Source: JANPJV01 sp031425695 (lineage in GTDB: Bacteria; Pseudomonadota; Gammaproteobacteria; Xanthomonadales; SZUA-5). Taken from it: 64,000 nucleotides of DNA. Both the position numbers and the translations under genes were made by a program. The DNA is taken from assembly GCA_031425695.1 (NCBI GenBank), contig JANPJV010000232.1, positions 8,272-72,271 of the forward strand, written 5' to 3'. The notes below the pieces were generated by a model that saw only the letters and a program-made list of their open reading frames with translations, did not search any database and was not told the DNA's origin. Each line of letters opens with the position of its first letter. Position 1 is the stretch's first letter. Shown piece after piece: positions 1-8,510 of the stretch.

Positions 1-2
1 AG

Positions 3-1367
3 ATTTTCTACAACAAGCGCATCGGCCAGGCCGGCGTGCTCGGCGGAGCACAGTTCTACCTGGGCTACGGGGCTGCACCGGCGGGGCGTCTCGACTTCGT
101 CGGCGTCAGTGTGCACGAACTCGGACACGGGCTCGGTTTCGTGAGCCTGGTGTCGGTATCGAGCGGCGCCAAGCCACTCGGTCGCGACGACATCTTCTCG
201 CGGCAGATCATCGACAACCGGGTATTTCCCATGCCCACGTTCTCGAGCCTGAATGATGCGGGCCGGCAGGAACTGATCACTTCGGTGAGCGGTGTCAGCT
301 GGATCGATGCACGGGCCGCCAACTCGCCGCTGAATACTCAGTCCAGCTATCCCGGCGTGCTGATGTACGCCCCGAATCCGGTGCAGCCCGGTTCGTCGTT
401 GTCGCACCTGACCGATACCTATTCCGGACAGCTGATGACGCCACGGCTCAACCTCTCGCTCGGCTCGCGTCAACTCGGGCTGGCCGTGCCGATGCTCTAT
501 GCCGTCGGCTGGGATCCGGCGCCGACGACGTTCCCGGTCGCGCCGGCGCCGTACGCCGGCCTCTGGTTCGAGCGTGACCGTAATGGCCACGGCATCGATT
601 TCCAGCGCGTCTACACGGACGCTGCCGGCTTCGACATCTATTCGCTTCTGTTCTACACCTACGATGCGAGCGGTCGACCGGAATGGTTCATCGCCGTCGG
701 GCCGCTGGTCGACGGCGTTTTCGCCGCGTCGCTGGACAGCGCTGACAAGGGCCTCGTCCGCTACCGCTACCAGGGGTTGAACACGCTGCAGGCGGTCGCC
801 GCCGAGAGCGGCCAGATCCATATCGACTTCAATCAAGCCCGCAATTCACCAGCCTGCAATGACGGCACCGTGCGCAGTAGCACAAGCCTCCTCGGCATGA
901 TGCGCTGGAACCTTGCGGGCACCTCGGGCGCCTGGTGCATGGAAGAGCTGATCCCGGCCACGCAGCGCCGCGCGCCGGATCTCACCGGCACCTGGTACGG
1001 CGGCGCAGCGGACTCGGGCTGGGGATCGAGCGTGGCCACCGCGGCGCTTCCGAGTGACCGCAGGCTGCTGTTCTCGACCCTGTACTACCCCGACGCAAAC
1101 GGCGCCGGTCGCTGGGCCTTCGTCAGCACCGACAACTACCAGCCCGGCCAGAGCCTGCCGGTCTTCGAGCGCCGTGGTTATTGCCGCACCTGCACCGAGT
1201 CCATCGTAGACACGCAGATCGGCACCATGACCACCAGCTTCACCAGCCCCGTCCAGGGCCAGGCTGGCGCCAACCGCATCGGCTTCGACGTCACCTACGG
1301 CGGGCCCGAAGGCGGTCGCTTCACCCGCAGCAACGTCCCGTACGAACTGCTGAGCGTGCCGCAGTAA
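3..1367 (+). CDS. Secreted zinc metallopeptidase-like protein (5' end outside window)
   Basis: The reading frame is open to the left edge, so the N-terminus, and any signal peptide, is missing; the GTG at 36 is only an internal codon. The visible part carries an HELGHGLGF motif (HExxH encoded at 114-128), the zinc-binding and catalytic signature of zincin metallopeptidases, near its start. After roughly residue 170 there is a tryptophan- and glycine-rich C-terminal region with two related blocks (GLWFERDRNGHG and GTWYGGAADSGWG, each followed by a tyrosine-rich strand). Such blocks recur in secreted proteins of Xanthomonadales and probably form an accessory beta domain. Two cysteines lie close together (CRTC). 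It likely acts outside the cytoplasm. The substrate cannot be inferred. Confidence 0.7.
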   Translation: MFYNKRIGQAGVLGGAQFYLGYGAAPAGRLDFVGVSVHELGHGLGFVSLVSVSSGAKPLGRDDIFSRQIIDNRVFPMPTFSSLNDAGRQELITSVSGVSWIDARAANSPLNTQSSYPGVLMYAPNPVQPGSSLSHLTDTYSGQLMTPRLNLSLGSRQLGLAVPMLYAVGWDPAPTTFPVAPAPYAGLWFERDRNGHGIDFQRVYTDAAGFDIYSLLFYTYDASGRPEWFIAVGPLVDGVFAASLDSADKGLVRYRYQGLNTLQAVAAESGQIHIDFNQARNSPACNDGTVRSSTSLLGMMRWNLAGTSGAWCMEELIPATQRRAPDLTGTWYGGAADSGWGSSVATAALPSDRRLLFSTLYYPDANGAGRWAFVSTDNYQPGQSLPVFERRGYCRTCTESIVDTQIGTMTTSFTSPVQGQAGANRIGFDVTYGGPEGGRFTRSNVPYELLSVPQ

Positions 1368-1414
1368 AGAGTGACCGCCTCGCCGCCGGGGGAAGCTCGG
1401 CGGCAGGCAAAAGA

Positions 1415-1620
1415 AAGATCAAACTCAAAGCATCCACAGATTACATGGATGAAAAGCGGATAAGAGCTGATTAAAGACGAGGATGCGGGCTGCTGTGCGC
1501 GAGTTCCGGTCCCTCGCGCTGATCAGCCGCAAGGGCACGAAACCCAACAATTTCCGTCGCTTTAATCTGCGTCATCCGCTTTTCATCCATGTAATCTGTG
1601 GATGCTTAGAGATTGATCTT
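1415..1620. repeat. Long inverted repeat with about 60-bp arms
   Basis: Arms at 1415-1476 and 1560-1620 are near-perfect reverse complements. They share the block CATCCACAGATTACATGG and run from AAGATCAA at the outer end to CTTTAAT at the inner end. The roughly 80-bp core has no recognisable gene. The element fills most of the 265-bp gap between two convergent genes. It resembles the noncoding palindromic elements between other genes here but belongs to a separate sequence family. Confidence 0.85.
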
Positions 1621-1632
1621 GCTCTTCTACCC

Positions 1633-2109
1633 CTACAACTCCGAAAGCAGTTCCTTGGCCATGACGATGGCGTCTTCGCGGCGGCCGCGGCCGGGGTAGT
1701 AGTTGGGGCGGTGGCCGATTTCGCAGAAGCCGGCGCGGTGGTAGAGGGCGATGGCGCGGGTGTTGGAGGGGCGCACTTCGAGGAAGACGCGTTCGGCCTG
1801 GTGCCAGCGCGCGAGGTCGATCAAGCGGTTGAGCAGGCGGCGGCCGAGTCCCTGGCCCTGGTGGCGCGGGTCGACGCAGAGGTTGAGGATGTGCGCTTCG
1901 CCCGCGGCGGCGGAGAGCACGCCGTAGCCGAGCATTCCGGTGGGGCTGTCGAGTGCCCACAGGCTGTAACCGGCCTTCATGCAGTCCTTGAAGATCGCTT
2001 CGGTCCACGGATATTCGTAGGCACGCACTTCGATGGCGACGACCTCGCCAAGGTCATCGATCCGCATCGGGCGGATCTGTGGGACCGGCGGCCTGATCTG
2101 GGCGCTCAT
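1633..2109 (-). CDS. rimI: Ribosomal protein bS18-alanine N-acetyltransferase RimI
   Basis: This is a 158-residue GNAT-fold acetyltransferase, predicted to transfer acetyl from acetyl-CoA to the N-terminal alanine of ribosomal protein S18. The acetyl-CoA loop is visible as RHQGQGLGRRLL (Q/RxxGxG/A pattern), followed by the family block FLEVRPSNTRAIALYHRAGF. An upstream extension of the frame is possible, but the start at 2109 (MSAQIRPP) gives the normal length and overlaps the stop of the preceding holD-like gene by 4 bp, which indicates translational coupling. The holD-rimI order is the same as in Escherichia coli. Confidence 0.93.
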   Translation of the reverse strand: MSAQIRPPVPQIRPMRIDDLGEVVAIEVRAYEYPWTEAIFKDCMKAGYSLWALDSPTGMLGYGVLSAAAGEAHILNLCVDPRHQGQGLGRRLLNRLIDLARWHQAERVFLEVRPSNTRAIALYHRAGFCEIGHRPNYYPGRGRREDAIVMAKELLSEL

Positions 2110-2420
2110 GCGCGGCTTCGATGGCTCCGCAAGGCACGCCAGAGCGCGCGCTTGGCAGCGGGCTCCCGACGCAGCTGTGCCAGGTCCGGCAGCGGTGCAA
2201 AGCTCGCGCCGAACTGGGTGACGTCCGCGGCGCCCGCGGCGCGTGCCAAGGCGACGGCAAGCGGCGAGCTGCAATCAGTCTCGCTCCAGCGTCCGGGCGG
2301 CGCCGGGCCAGGCGACGACGCCGGCAGCGCACGACGCACATAGCGCTCCACCTCCATGGACGCCAGCACGCGTTGCTGCCGTGCGCTCCACGTCGGCGCA
2401 GCCTGGTGGGTGAGCTCCAT
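2106..2420 (-). CDS. holD: Probable DNA polymerase III psi subunit (HolD-like)
   Basis: A 104-residue protein directly upstream of rimI with a 4-bp overlap. Its C-terminal block (PLPDLAQLRREPAAKRALW) matches in spacing and character the C-terminus of E. coli HolD, where a proline-leucine stretch is followed by L-x-x-x-P-x-A-x-x-ALW. The N-terminus (MELTHQAAPTW) is compatible with the short chi-binding segment of psi. Psi bridges the chi subunit to the clamp loader. The protein is shorter than E. coli psi (137 aa) and overall similarity looks low, so the call rests on the C-terminal motif and the conserved holD-rimI order. It could otherwise be a lineage-specific protein of unknown role. Confidence 0.6.
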   Translation of the reverse strand: MELTHQAAPTWSARQQRVLASMEVERYVRRALPASSPGPAPPGRWSETDCSSPLAVALARAAGAADVTQFGASFAPLPDLAQLRREPAAKRALWRALRSHRSRA

Positions 2421-3040
2421 CAGTCGGCCTGCTCACGGCGCGACTGCAGCGCCGCAATGAAGCGCCGACCAATTTCGTCGACGCCGGCCGACAGGGCGAT
2501 CGCGGAGTCCTCGACGCGATCACCACTTACCGGCATGCGCACGAGCTCGTCGCGCTCGAGATAGGGCTTGCTGCCGGTGTCGGCGAGCAGGCGCATACGG
2601 ATACCGACGACGACCTCCTGCGGCTGTCCTTCGACCAGCACGCGCTCGAAGCGATAGACCGATCCCTGCAGCCGGTAAGCCGGTTCGCGCAATCCAAGCC
2701 GGTCGGTCACATACGCGGCCACGCCGGCCTTGGTGAAAATCTCCTGCAGGCGCCGCTGCACCATCGTCGGCGGCGGGTCGTTCCACAACTGGTAATGATA
2801 TTGGCTGGTCTTGAGGCTGTCGGCGTCGTTGGCGTACAGGATCGGCCGCTCGCCGTGCACGCCGTCGGCGCGAAAGCCGTCGAGCACCAGCGGACGCTCC
2901 AGCAGGGGCGCCGGCAAGGCCGTTACGCTGCCGACGGGCGCCAGGCGGTAGTAGCGAAAGTCCGGGATCGTGTCCGGCGTCGAGCAGGCCGCGAGCAGCA
3001 GCACCGAGGTCGCAGCCAAGCGGGTCACAAGTTTCATCAT
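2420..3040 (-). CDS. ABC-type transport auxiliary lipoprotein (PqiC/YmbA-like)
   Basis: A 206-residue predicted lipoprotein. The N-terminus is a short basic segment and hydrophobic stretch ending in LLLAAC-S, a clear lipobox. The mature part begins with DFRYYRLAP, matching the family start in which a Y-Y-x-L strand follows the lipid anchor. Members are outer-membrane partners of MCE transport systems. The start is one of two adjacent ATG codons (3040 or 3037) inside the end of the upstream MCE gene, so the two are translationally coupled. It is the third gene of the mla/pqi-like operon and touches holD downstream. Confidence 0.85.
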   Translation of the reverse strand: MMKLVTRLAATSVLLLAACSTPDTIPDFRYYRLAPVGSVTALPAPLLERPLVLDGFRADGVHGERPILYANDADSLKTSQYHYQLWNDPPPTMVQRRLQEIFTKAGVAAYVTDRLGLREPAYRLQGSVYRFERVLVEGQPQEVVVGIRMRLLADTGSKPYLERDELVRMPVSGDRVEDSAIALSAGVDEIGRRFIAALQSRREQAD

Positions 3041-3981
3041 TTCTCGTCCGGCAATTTATCGGCCTTGGGCGCGAAGATCAGGCGCGTCGGCTCCTTGCGG
3101 ATTTCGCGACTGAATTCGTCGACGTGGCGGCTCGCCGATTCAAGGTTGTAGGTGATGGCATCGATGCGCTGGGCCATGGCATCCAGGGTGATGCGCAAGT
3201 CGGAAATCGCCTGGGCGACTTCCGGGCGGCTTTCCTTCACCAGCAGGTCGAGCTCGCCCAGGATCGAATCGAGCTGCTTGCGGTTGGCGCTGAGCTCGCC
3301 CGTGAGCGTGCGCAGGTTGCTGGCCGCTGCGCTGGATTCCTTGAGCAGGTCGGCAACGTGCTCCTGGTTGGCCGGGCCGAGGATGCGGGTCAGCGATTCG
3401 GCGCTCGTGTTGAGCCGGTCGGCGAGCGCGGTGGCCTTTTCGATCAGTACCGGCGCCCCTTGCTCGAACGTGCCGCCGATCGCCTCGAGCTTCTTGCCCA
3501 GGCGCTCCACCAGCGGGGTCAGCTTGTCACGCGTGAGCGAGGTGACCTGGCTGGCCAGCTCGCCGACCGCGCCAAACAGGTCAGCTGCCTCGCGTCCGGC
3601 AATCTCCGCACCGGGCGGATGGAAAGACTTGGCGGCGCCTTCCTTGATCGAGATGAAGACATCGGACAGCAGGCCGCTCGACATCAGCTGCGCCTGTGAG
3701 TCGACGGGGATCTGCCAACCTTCCTGCACCGAAAAGTCCACCCGGAAACGGGTCGCATCGCTCTCGCGCTCGGGCTCGATCGATTCGACCTGGCCGATGC
3801 GATAACCCTGGTAGAACACCGGCGTGCCGAACGCGAGACCGGCGACGTTCTTGTAGCGCACCAGGTAATCATCCGTCGAGCCACTGCGCCCGGTAATGAT
3901 GAACAGCGTCACCAGCAGCAGCCCGAGTGCGACCAGCGCGACGATTCCGGTCAGGAAATAATTGACACTTTCACGTTTCAC
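3037..3981 (-). CDS. MCE-domain substrate-binding protein (MlaD/PqiB-like)
   Basis: A 314-residue inner-membrane-anchored periplasmic protein. Residues of about 8-30 form one transmembrane helix (GIVALVALGLLLVTLFIITG). A single MCE domain follows (about 38-120; VRYKNVAGLAFGTPVFYQGYR), with the typical G-x-x-V-x-Y-x-G-x-x-x-G pattern. The rest is a long predicted helical and coiled-coil region. In this family MCE rings form a channel for phospholipid transport between the membranes. The gene lies between an MlaF-type ATPase and a PqiC-type lipoprotein, but no MlaE permease is adjacent. Confidence 0.9.
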   Translation of the reverse strand: MKRESVNYFLTGIVALVALGLLLVTLFIITGRSGSTDDYLVRYKNVAGLAFGTPVFYQGYRIGQVESIEPERESDATRFRVDFSVQEGWQIPVDSQAQLMSSGLLSDVFISIKEGAAKSFHPPGAEIAGREAADLFGAVGELASQVTSLTRDKLTPLVERLGKKLEAIGGTFEQGAPVLIEKATALADRLNTSAESLTRILGPANQEHVADLLKESSAAASNLRTLTGELSANRKQLDSILGELDLLVKESRPEVAQAISDLRITLDAMAQRIDAITYNLESASRHVDEFSREIRKEPTRLIFAPKADKLPDEK

Positions 3982-4058
3982 GCCGACGCGATCCCTTCAC
4001 GCACCCCGTGGTGTGGATGCTGATCGCGGATTCTGCCATTGCGGCGGGGCTGTTGTCG

Positions 4059-4131
4059 GTGGGTTCGGACCTTGTCCGAACGCTTTTCATTGAATTTGCG
4101 AGAAAAGCGTCCGGACGAGGTCCGGACCCAC
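4059..4131. repeat. Inverted pair of GTGGGT-headed palindromes
   Basis: Two inverted copies of a 25-30 bp unit (GTGGGTTCGGACCTTGTCCG and, reversed, GTCCGGACGAGGTCCGGACC-CAC) face each other around an AT-richer core. Each unit is itself a hairpin, since GTCCGGAC can pair with its own flank. The same unit recurs at 5018-5042, 18822-18893 and, degenerated, at 12677-12712. It lies in the 160-bp gap between the ATPase and MCE genes of the lipid-transport operon. Confidence 0.85.
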
Positions 4132-4141
4132 GGTCAAAGAC

Positions 4142-4978
4142 CTACTTGTCCTCGTCACTCCCCGTCAGCCGCTCCAGGTAGTCGTCGACGTTGACTTCAA
4201 CGTGGCGGGGGCGGCGGTTCAGGAGGTCCTGGATGCGCTCGTTGGGGCTGGCCTTGACCTCGGGCACGGTGCCGGTCAGCAGGACCTTGCCCTGGTCGAG
4301 CACGGTGATCTTGTCGGCGATCTTGAACGCGCTCTCGAGCTCGTGGGTCACCACCACGATGGTCATGCGCATGGCGTCGCGCAGCTTGATGATGAGCTCA
4401 TCGAGCTCGGCCGAGACCACCGGATCGAGGCCCGCGGAGGGCTCGTCGAAGAACAGCAGCTGCGGATCCATGACGATCGCGCGGGCCAGCGCGGCGCGCT
4501 TGATCATGCCGCCCGAGAGCTGGCTCGGCATCAGGTCCTGGAAGCCGCCGAGATTGACCACCTCGAGCTTCAGCCGCGACATGATGCGAATGGTGTTCTC
4601 GTCGAGCTTGAAGTGCTCGCGCAGCGGCAGCGCGACGTTCTCGCCGACGCTCATCGAGGTGAACAACGCGCCGCTCTGGAAGCTCACCCCCATCTTGCGC
4701 TTGAAGGCCAGCCGCTCCAGCGCCGTGAGCTTGGTGATATCGCGCCCGAGAATCTTGATCGACCCTCCCGCTGGCGTGACTAAGCCCAGGAGGTGCCGCA
4801 GCAACGTGCTCTTCCCCGAGCCCGACCCACCCATGATTACGCGGATCTCACCCGGCTGGACGGTGAAATCCACCTGATCGAGAATCTTCCGCTTCCCGTA
4901 ATAGGTGACGAGGTCATGCACCTCGATCACCGGTTCGGGGGTGGCTTCAGGCTCGAGGTCGGTGGCGGCTTCGGTCAT
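4142..4978 (-). CDS. MlaF-like ABC transporter ATP-binding protein
   Basis: A 278-residue ABC ATPase with Walker A GGSGSGKST, signature LSGGM, Walker B LLFFDEPSAGLDP and H-loop VTHE. The LSGGMIKRAALARAI signature and the SAGLDPVVSAELDELI stretch are those of the MlaF/Ttg2A phospholipid-transport subfamily. It would energise lipid movement with the MCE protein and lipoprotein encoded downstream. The C-terminal extension (HVEVNVDDYLERL) could mediate partner contacts, as the MlaF tail does. The permease usually encoded between or beside these genes is absent; upstream there is only a repeat and a divergent exporter. Confidence 0.9.
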   Translation of the reverse strand: MTEAATDLEPEATPEPVIEVHDLVTYYGKRKILDQVDFTVQPGEIRVIMGGSGSGKSTLLRHLLGLVTPAGGSIKILGRDITKLTALERLAFKRKMGVSFQSGALFTSMSVGENVALPLREHFKLDENTIRIMSRLKLEVVNLGGFQDLMPSQLSGGMIKRAALARAIVMDPQLLFFDEPSAGLDPVVSAELDELIIKLRDAMRMTIVVVTHELESAFKIADKITVLDQGKVLLTGTVPEVKASPNERIQDLLNRRPRHVEVNVDDYLERLTGSDEDK

Positions 4979-5017
4979 CCACTCAGTCTAGCGCGAGCCC
5001 CGGCTTTTGCCGTCGTG

Positions 5018-5042
5018 CGTCCGGACAAGGTCCGGACCCACG
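5018..5042. repeat. Single GTGGGT-type palindromic repeat
   Basis: One 25-bp copy of the palindromic unit also found at 4059-4131 and 18822-18893, here as GCGTCCGGACAAGGTCCGGA followed by CCCAC. It sits in the divergent gap between the MlaF-like gene and the YbbA-like gene. Its arms can fold into a hairpin around AAG. Confidence 0.8.
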
Positions 5043-5082
5043 CACAGCTGCGCCCGGATCTTCCGCAGCGGTATAACGGCTG

Positions 5083-5799
<717 letters not shown>

Positions 5800-5823
5800 G
5801 CCTTCGCTCCGTCCGGGTGTTAG

Positions 5824-6037
5824 TTTTTTTGACGCAAAGGAACGCTAAGGGAGCAAAGGGGCGCAAAAGGGGCAAACGGTTGCAGTTCTCAGCCTCGATG
5901 CGCGTTGCCGTGTGCACCGTTTTGCCCGTTCGCTTCTTCGAATCAGGCGCGAAAATGACTGCTGATGGCCACTGATCCCGATCGAAAGCCTTTTTTTGCG
6001 TCCTTTGCCCCCTTAGCGTTCATTTGCGTCGAAAACG
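5824..6037. repeat. Inverted repeat with GACGCAAA-type arms
   Basis: Arms at 5824-5867 and 5991-6037 are near-perfect reverse complements. Both start with a run of T at one end and contain the phrases GACGCAAA, GAACGCTAAGGG and GCAAAGG. The core of about 120 bp has no gene. It lies between the ATPase and permease genes of the exporter operon, so it is probably transcribed and may form a large RNA hairpin. It also argues against the upstream alternative start of the permease, since a start at 5965 would make the right arm coding. Confidence 0.85.
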
Positions 6038-6054
6038 AAACCCACTACGAAGCG

Positions 6055-8424
6055 ATGCGCCTCTCGGCCCTCAACACCAAGCTCTTCCGCGATCTCTGGC
6101 ACGTCAAGAGCCAGGTGCTGGCGATCGTGTTGGTGATGGCAAGCGGGATCGCCACGTTTCTGATGGCGGTCTCGAATCTGGATTCGTTGTTTGCGACGCG
6201 GGAGCGGTTTTATCTGGAGTACCGGTTTGCGGACGTGTTCGGGGTCCTGAAGCGTGCGCCCTTGGGCGTGGGTGAGGATATTGCGGCGATAGCTGGCGTC
6301 GGGCGGGTGGAGCTCGCCATCAAGGCACCGATCCGCATCCGCCTGCCGGATTTCGCCGACCCGATTCGCGGCCTGATGATCTCGGTGCCCGACGTTGGCA
6401 ACAAGGCGCTCAACCAGTTGTATCTGCGCGCGGGGCGCATGCCGGCGCCGTATGCGACCCGCGAGCTGGTGCTCGGCGAGGCCTTTGCCACGGCGCACCG
6501 GTTGCGGCCCGGCGCGCGCATTCCGCTGGTGATCAACGGCCGCGCGCAGGACTTCGAGGTGGTGGGGATCGCGATCTCGCCCGAGTACGTCTACCAAATC
6601 CAGCCGGGTGCGGCCTTCCCTGATTTCGAGCGCTTCGCGGTGACCTGGACCGGCCAGCGCGCGCTCGAGTCGGCGTTCGGCATGGACGGCGCCTTCAACA
6701 GCGTTGCGATCGCGCTTGCGCCTGGCGCAAGTCCGGAGCGCGTGATCGAGCGTCTCGACCCACTGCTCGAGCCCTACGGCGGGCTCGGGGCCATTGCCCG
6801 CGCGAACCAGCTCAGTCACAAATTTCTGCAGACAGAGTTCGACCAGCTGAAGACGATGGCGACGGTGTTCCCGGTGGTGTTCATGAGCGTCGCGGCGTTC
6901 CTGCTCAACGTTGTCTTCAGCCGCCTGATTGCCACCCAGCGCGACCAGATTGCCATCCTCAAGGCCTTCGGCTACACGCATGCGGCCATCGGTGGCCATT
7001 ACGCGGCGATGGTCAGCATCATCATCCTGCTCGGCTCGCTGGTCGGCATTGCCGGAGGGCTGGTGCTCGGCAAACTGCTCGCCGGGCTGTACATGAGCTT
7101 CTACCGTTTTCCTTATCTCGACTTCGTCGTCGCCCCGCAGGCGATCGCGCTCGCCGTGTTGATTTCGCTGGCGGCAGCCGGCGGGGGCGCGGCACGTTCC
7201 CTGCTCGGCGCGATGCGCATGACGCCCGCCGATGCAATGCGTCCGGAGGCACCGCCGCGCTACCAGCGCTCCTGGCTCGAGCGCATGCTGCCGCGGCGCT
7301 GGCTCGACCAGCCGACACGCATGATCCTGCGACAGCTTTCGCGACGCCCGGGCAAGGCGCTGGCGACCGTTTTCGGCATTGCGCTCGCGTGCGGCGTGCT
7401 CACGCTTGGCATGTTCCAGAAAGACGCGCTGATGTTCATGGTCGACCAGCAGTTTGGCCTCGCCCAGCGCTATGACCTGTCCGCGAGCTTCGTCGAGGCG
7501 CGCGGACCGGATGCCCTGGCGGAGATCCGTAATCTACCGGGCGTCCTTGGCGTCGAAGGCATGCGCACGGTCGGTGTACGCCTGCGCCACGGGCAACGAC
7601 AGGTGCTGACCAGTCTCGAAGGGATGGATGCGGAGGCGACGCTGAAGCGCGTGCTCGACGACCGCGCGAAGCCACGCAGCCCGCCGTCCGGCGGCGTGAT
7701 GCTGACCGACCACCTGGCCAGCATGCTCGGCGTCGAGCGCGGGGACCACGTCGAGATCGAGCAGCTGCAAGGTGCGCGGCGGCGCTTCATGGTTCCGGTG
7801 GCCGGTACCGTCAGCGAGTACATCGGCATTTCCGCCTATATGGAGCTGGACGCGATGAACCGCCTGCTCATGGAAGGCGAGCGCTACACGCATGCCCTGA
7901 TGCGCGTCGATCCGGACCAGTCGGCTGCCCTCTACCAGACCCTCGAAGAGCGGCCCGGGGTTGCATCCGTCGGTTCCCGCAAGGCCGCCATCGACAATTT
8001 CTACCAGACCATGGCCGAGTCACTGCTGATTTTCACCTACATTGCCACCCTGCTCGCGGCGCTGATCGCGTTCGGCGTGCTCTACAACACCGCGCGCATC
8101 GCCCTCGGCGAACGCGGGCGCGAGCTCGCCTCGCTACGCGTGCTCGGGTTCACCCGCGGCGAAGTCGCCTACATCCTGGTCGGCGAGATTGGCGTGCTCA
8201 CGTTTGCCGCGATTCCGGTCGGCTGCCTGGTCGGCTACGGCCTCGCGCTGATCGTCGTCTCCGGCCTGCAGAGCGAACTCTTCCGCGTCCCCGCCCACGT
8301 CACCACCGCCACTTTCGCCAGCGCCACCGTGGTAGTACTGGTCTGCGCGATCCTCGCTTCGCTGGTCATCATCGTGCGGGTCCGGCACCTGGACCTGGTC
8401 GAGGTGTTGAAGACGCGGGAGTGA
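6055..8424 (+). CDS. FtsX-family ABC transporter permease (YbbP-like)
   Basis: A 789-residue permease with two FtsX domains. The first transmembrane helix is near the N-terminus (VLAIVLVMASGIATFLMAV). A periplasmic domain follows, then helix blocks around residues 265-400 (VFPVVFMSVAAFLLNVVFS), a second half starting with a helix near 440, another periplasmic domain, and the final helices (LLIFTYIATLLAALIAFGVL and the C-terminus). This double-FtsX layout matches YbbP. The ATG at 6055 was preferred to an in-frame ATG at 5965 because the extra 30 residues would be encoded by a palindromic repeat and lack hydrophobic character. Its ATPase partner is immediately upstream. Confidence 0.9.
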   Translation: MRLSALNTKLFRDLWHVKSQVLAIVLVMASGIATFLMAVSNLDSLFATRERFYLEYRFADVFGVLKRAPLGVGEDIAAIAGVGRVELAIKAPIRIRLPDFADPIRGLMISVPDVGNKALNQLYLRAGRMPAPYATRELVLGEAFATAHRLRPGARIPLVINGRAQDFEVVGIAISPEYVYQIQPGAAFPDFERFAVTWTGQRALESAFGMDGAFNSVAIALAPGASPERVIERLDPLLEPYGGLGAIARANQLSHKFLQTEFDQLKTMATVFPVVFMSVAAFLLNVVFSRLIATQRDQIAILKAFGYTHAAIGGHYAAMVSIIILLGSLVGIAGGLVLGKLLAGLYMSFYRFPYLDFVVAPQAIALAVLISLAAAGGGAARSLLGAMRMTPADAMRPEAPPRYQRSWLERMLPRRWLDQPTRMILRQLSRRPGKALATVFGIALACGVLTLGMFQKDALMFMVDQQFGLAQRYDLSASFVEARGPDALAEIRNLPGVLGVEGMRTVGVRLRHGQRQVLTSLEGMDAEATLKRVLDDRAKPRSPPSGGVMLTDHLASMLGVERGDHVEIEQLQGARRRFMVPVAGTVSEYIGISAYMELDAMNRLLMEGERYTHALMRVDPDQSAALYQTLEERPGVASVGSRKAAIDNFYQTMAESLLIFTYIATLLAALIAFGVLYNTARIALGERGRELASLRVLGFTRGEVAYILVGEIGVLTFAAIPVGCLVGYGLALIVVSGLQSELFRVPAHVTTATFASATVVVLVCAILASLVIIVRVRHLDLVEVLKTRE

Positions 8425-8433
8425 CGAAACGCG

Positions 8434-8510
8434 GGTTTCGGTTTCGGTTGTCGGTGTCGGAAGAGCGGCACTCCCGCTTTTTCCGAGACCGAAACCGACA
8501 ACCGAAACCG
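8434..8510. repeat. Palindromic repeat, TTTCGGTT family
   Basis: A foldback with arms built from TTTCGGTTTCGGTTGTCGG and its reverse complement, around a short core (AGAGCGGCACTCCCGCT, itself partly palindromic). The second copy is at 15757-15854. It lies between the convergent ends of the YbbP-like and AAA genes and could serve both as a bidirectional terminator structure, though no T-tract is evident. Confidence 0.85.

Noticed and set aside
1483..2343. 286-codon open frame on the plus strand
   Set aside because: It is antisense to rimI and holD and has a composition typical of shadow frames in GC-rich genes; rimI has clear GNAT motifs.
5965..6054. Earlier ATG for the YbbP-like permease
   Set aside because: Those 30 codons are the right arm of a palindromic repeat; the conserved start is at 6055.
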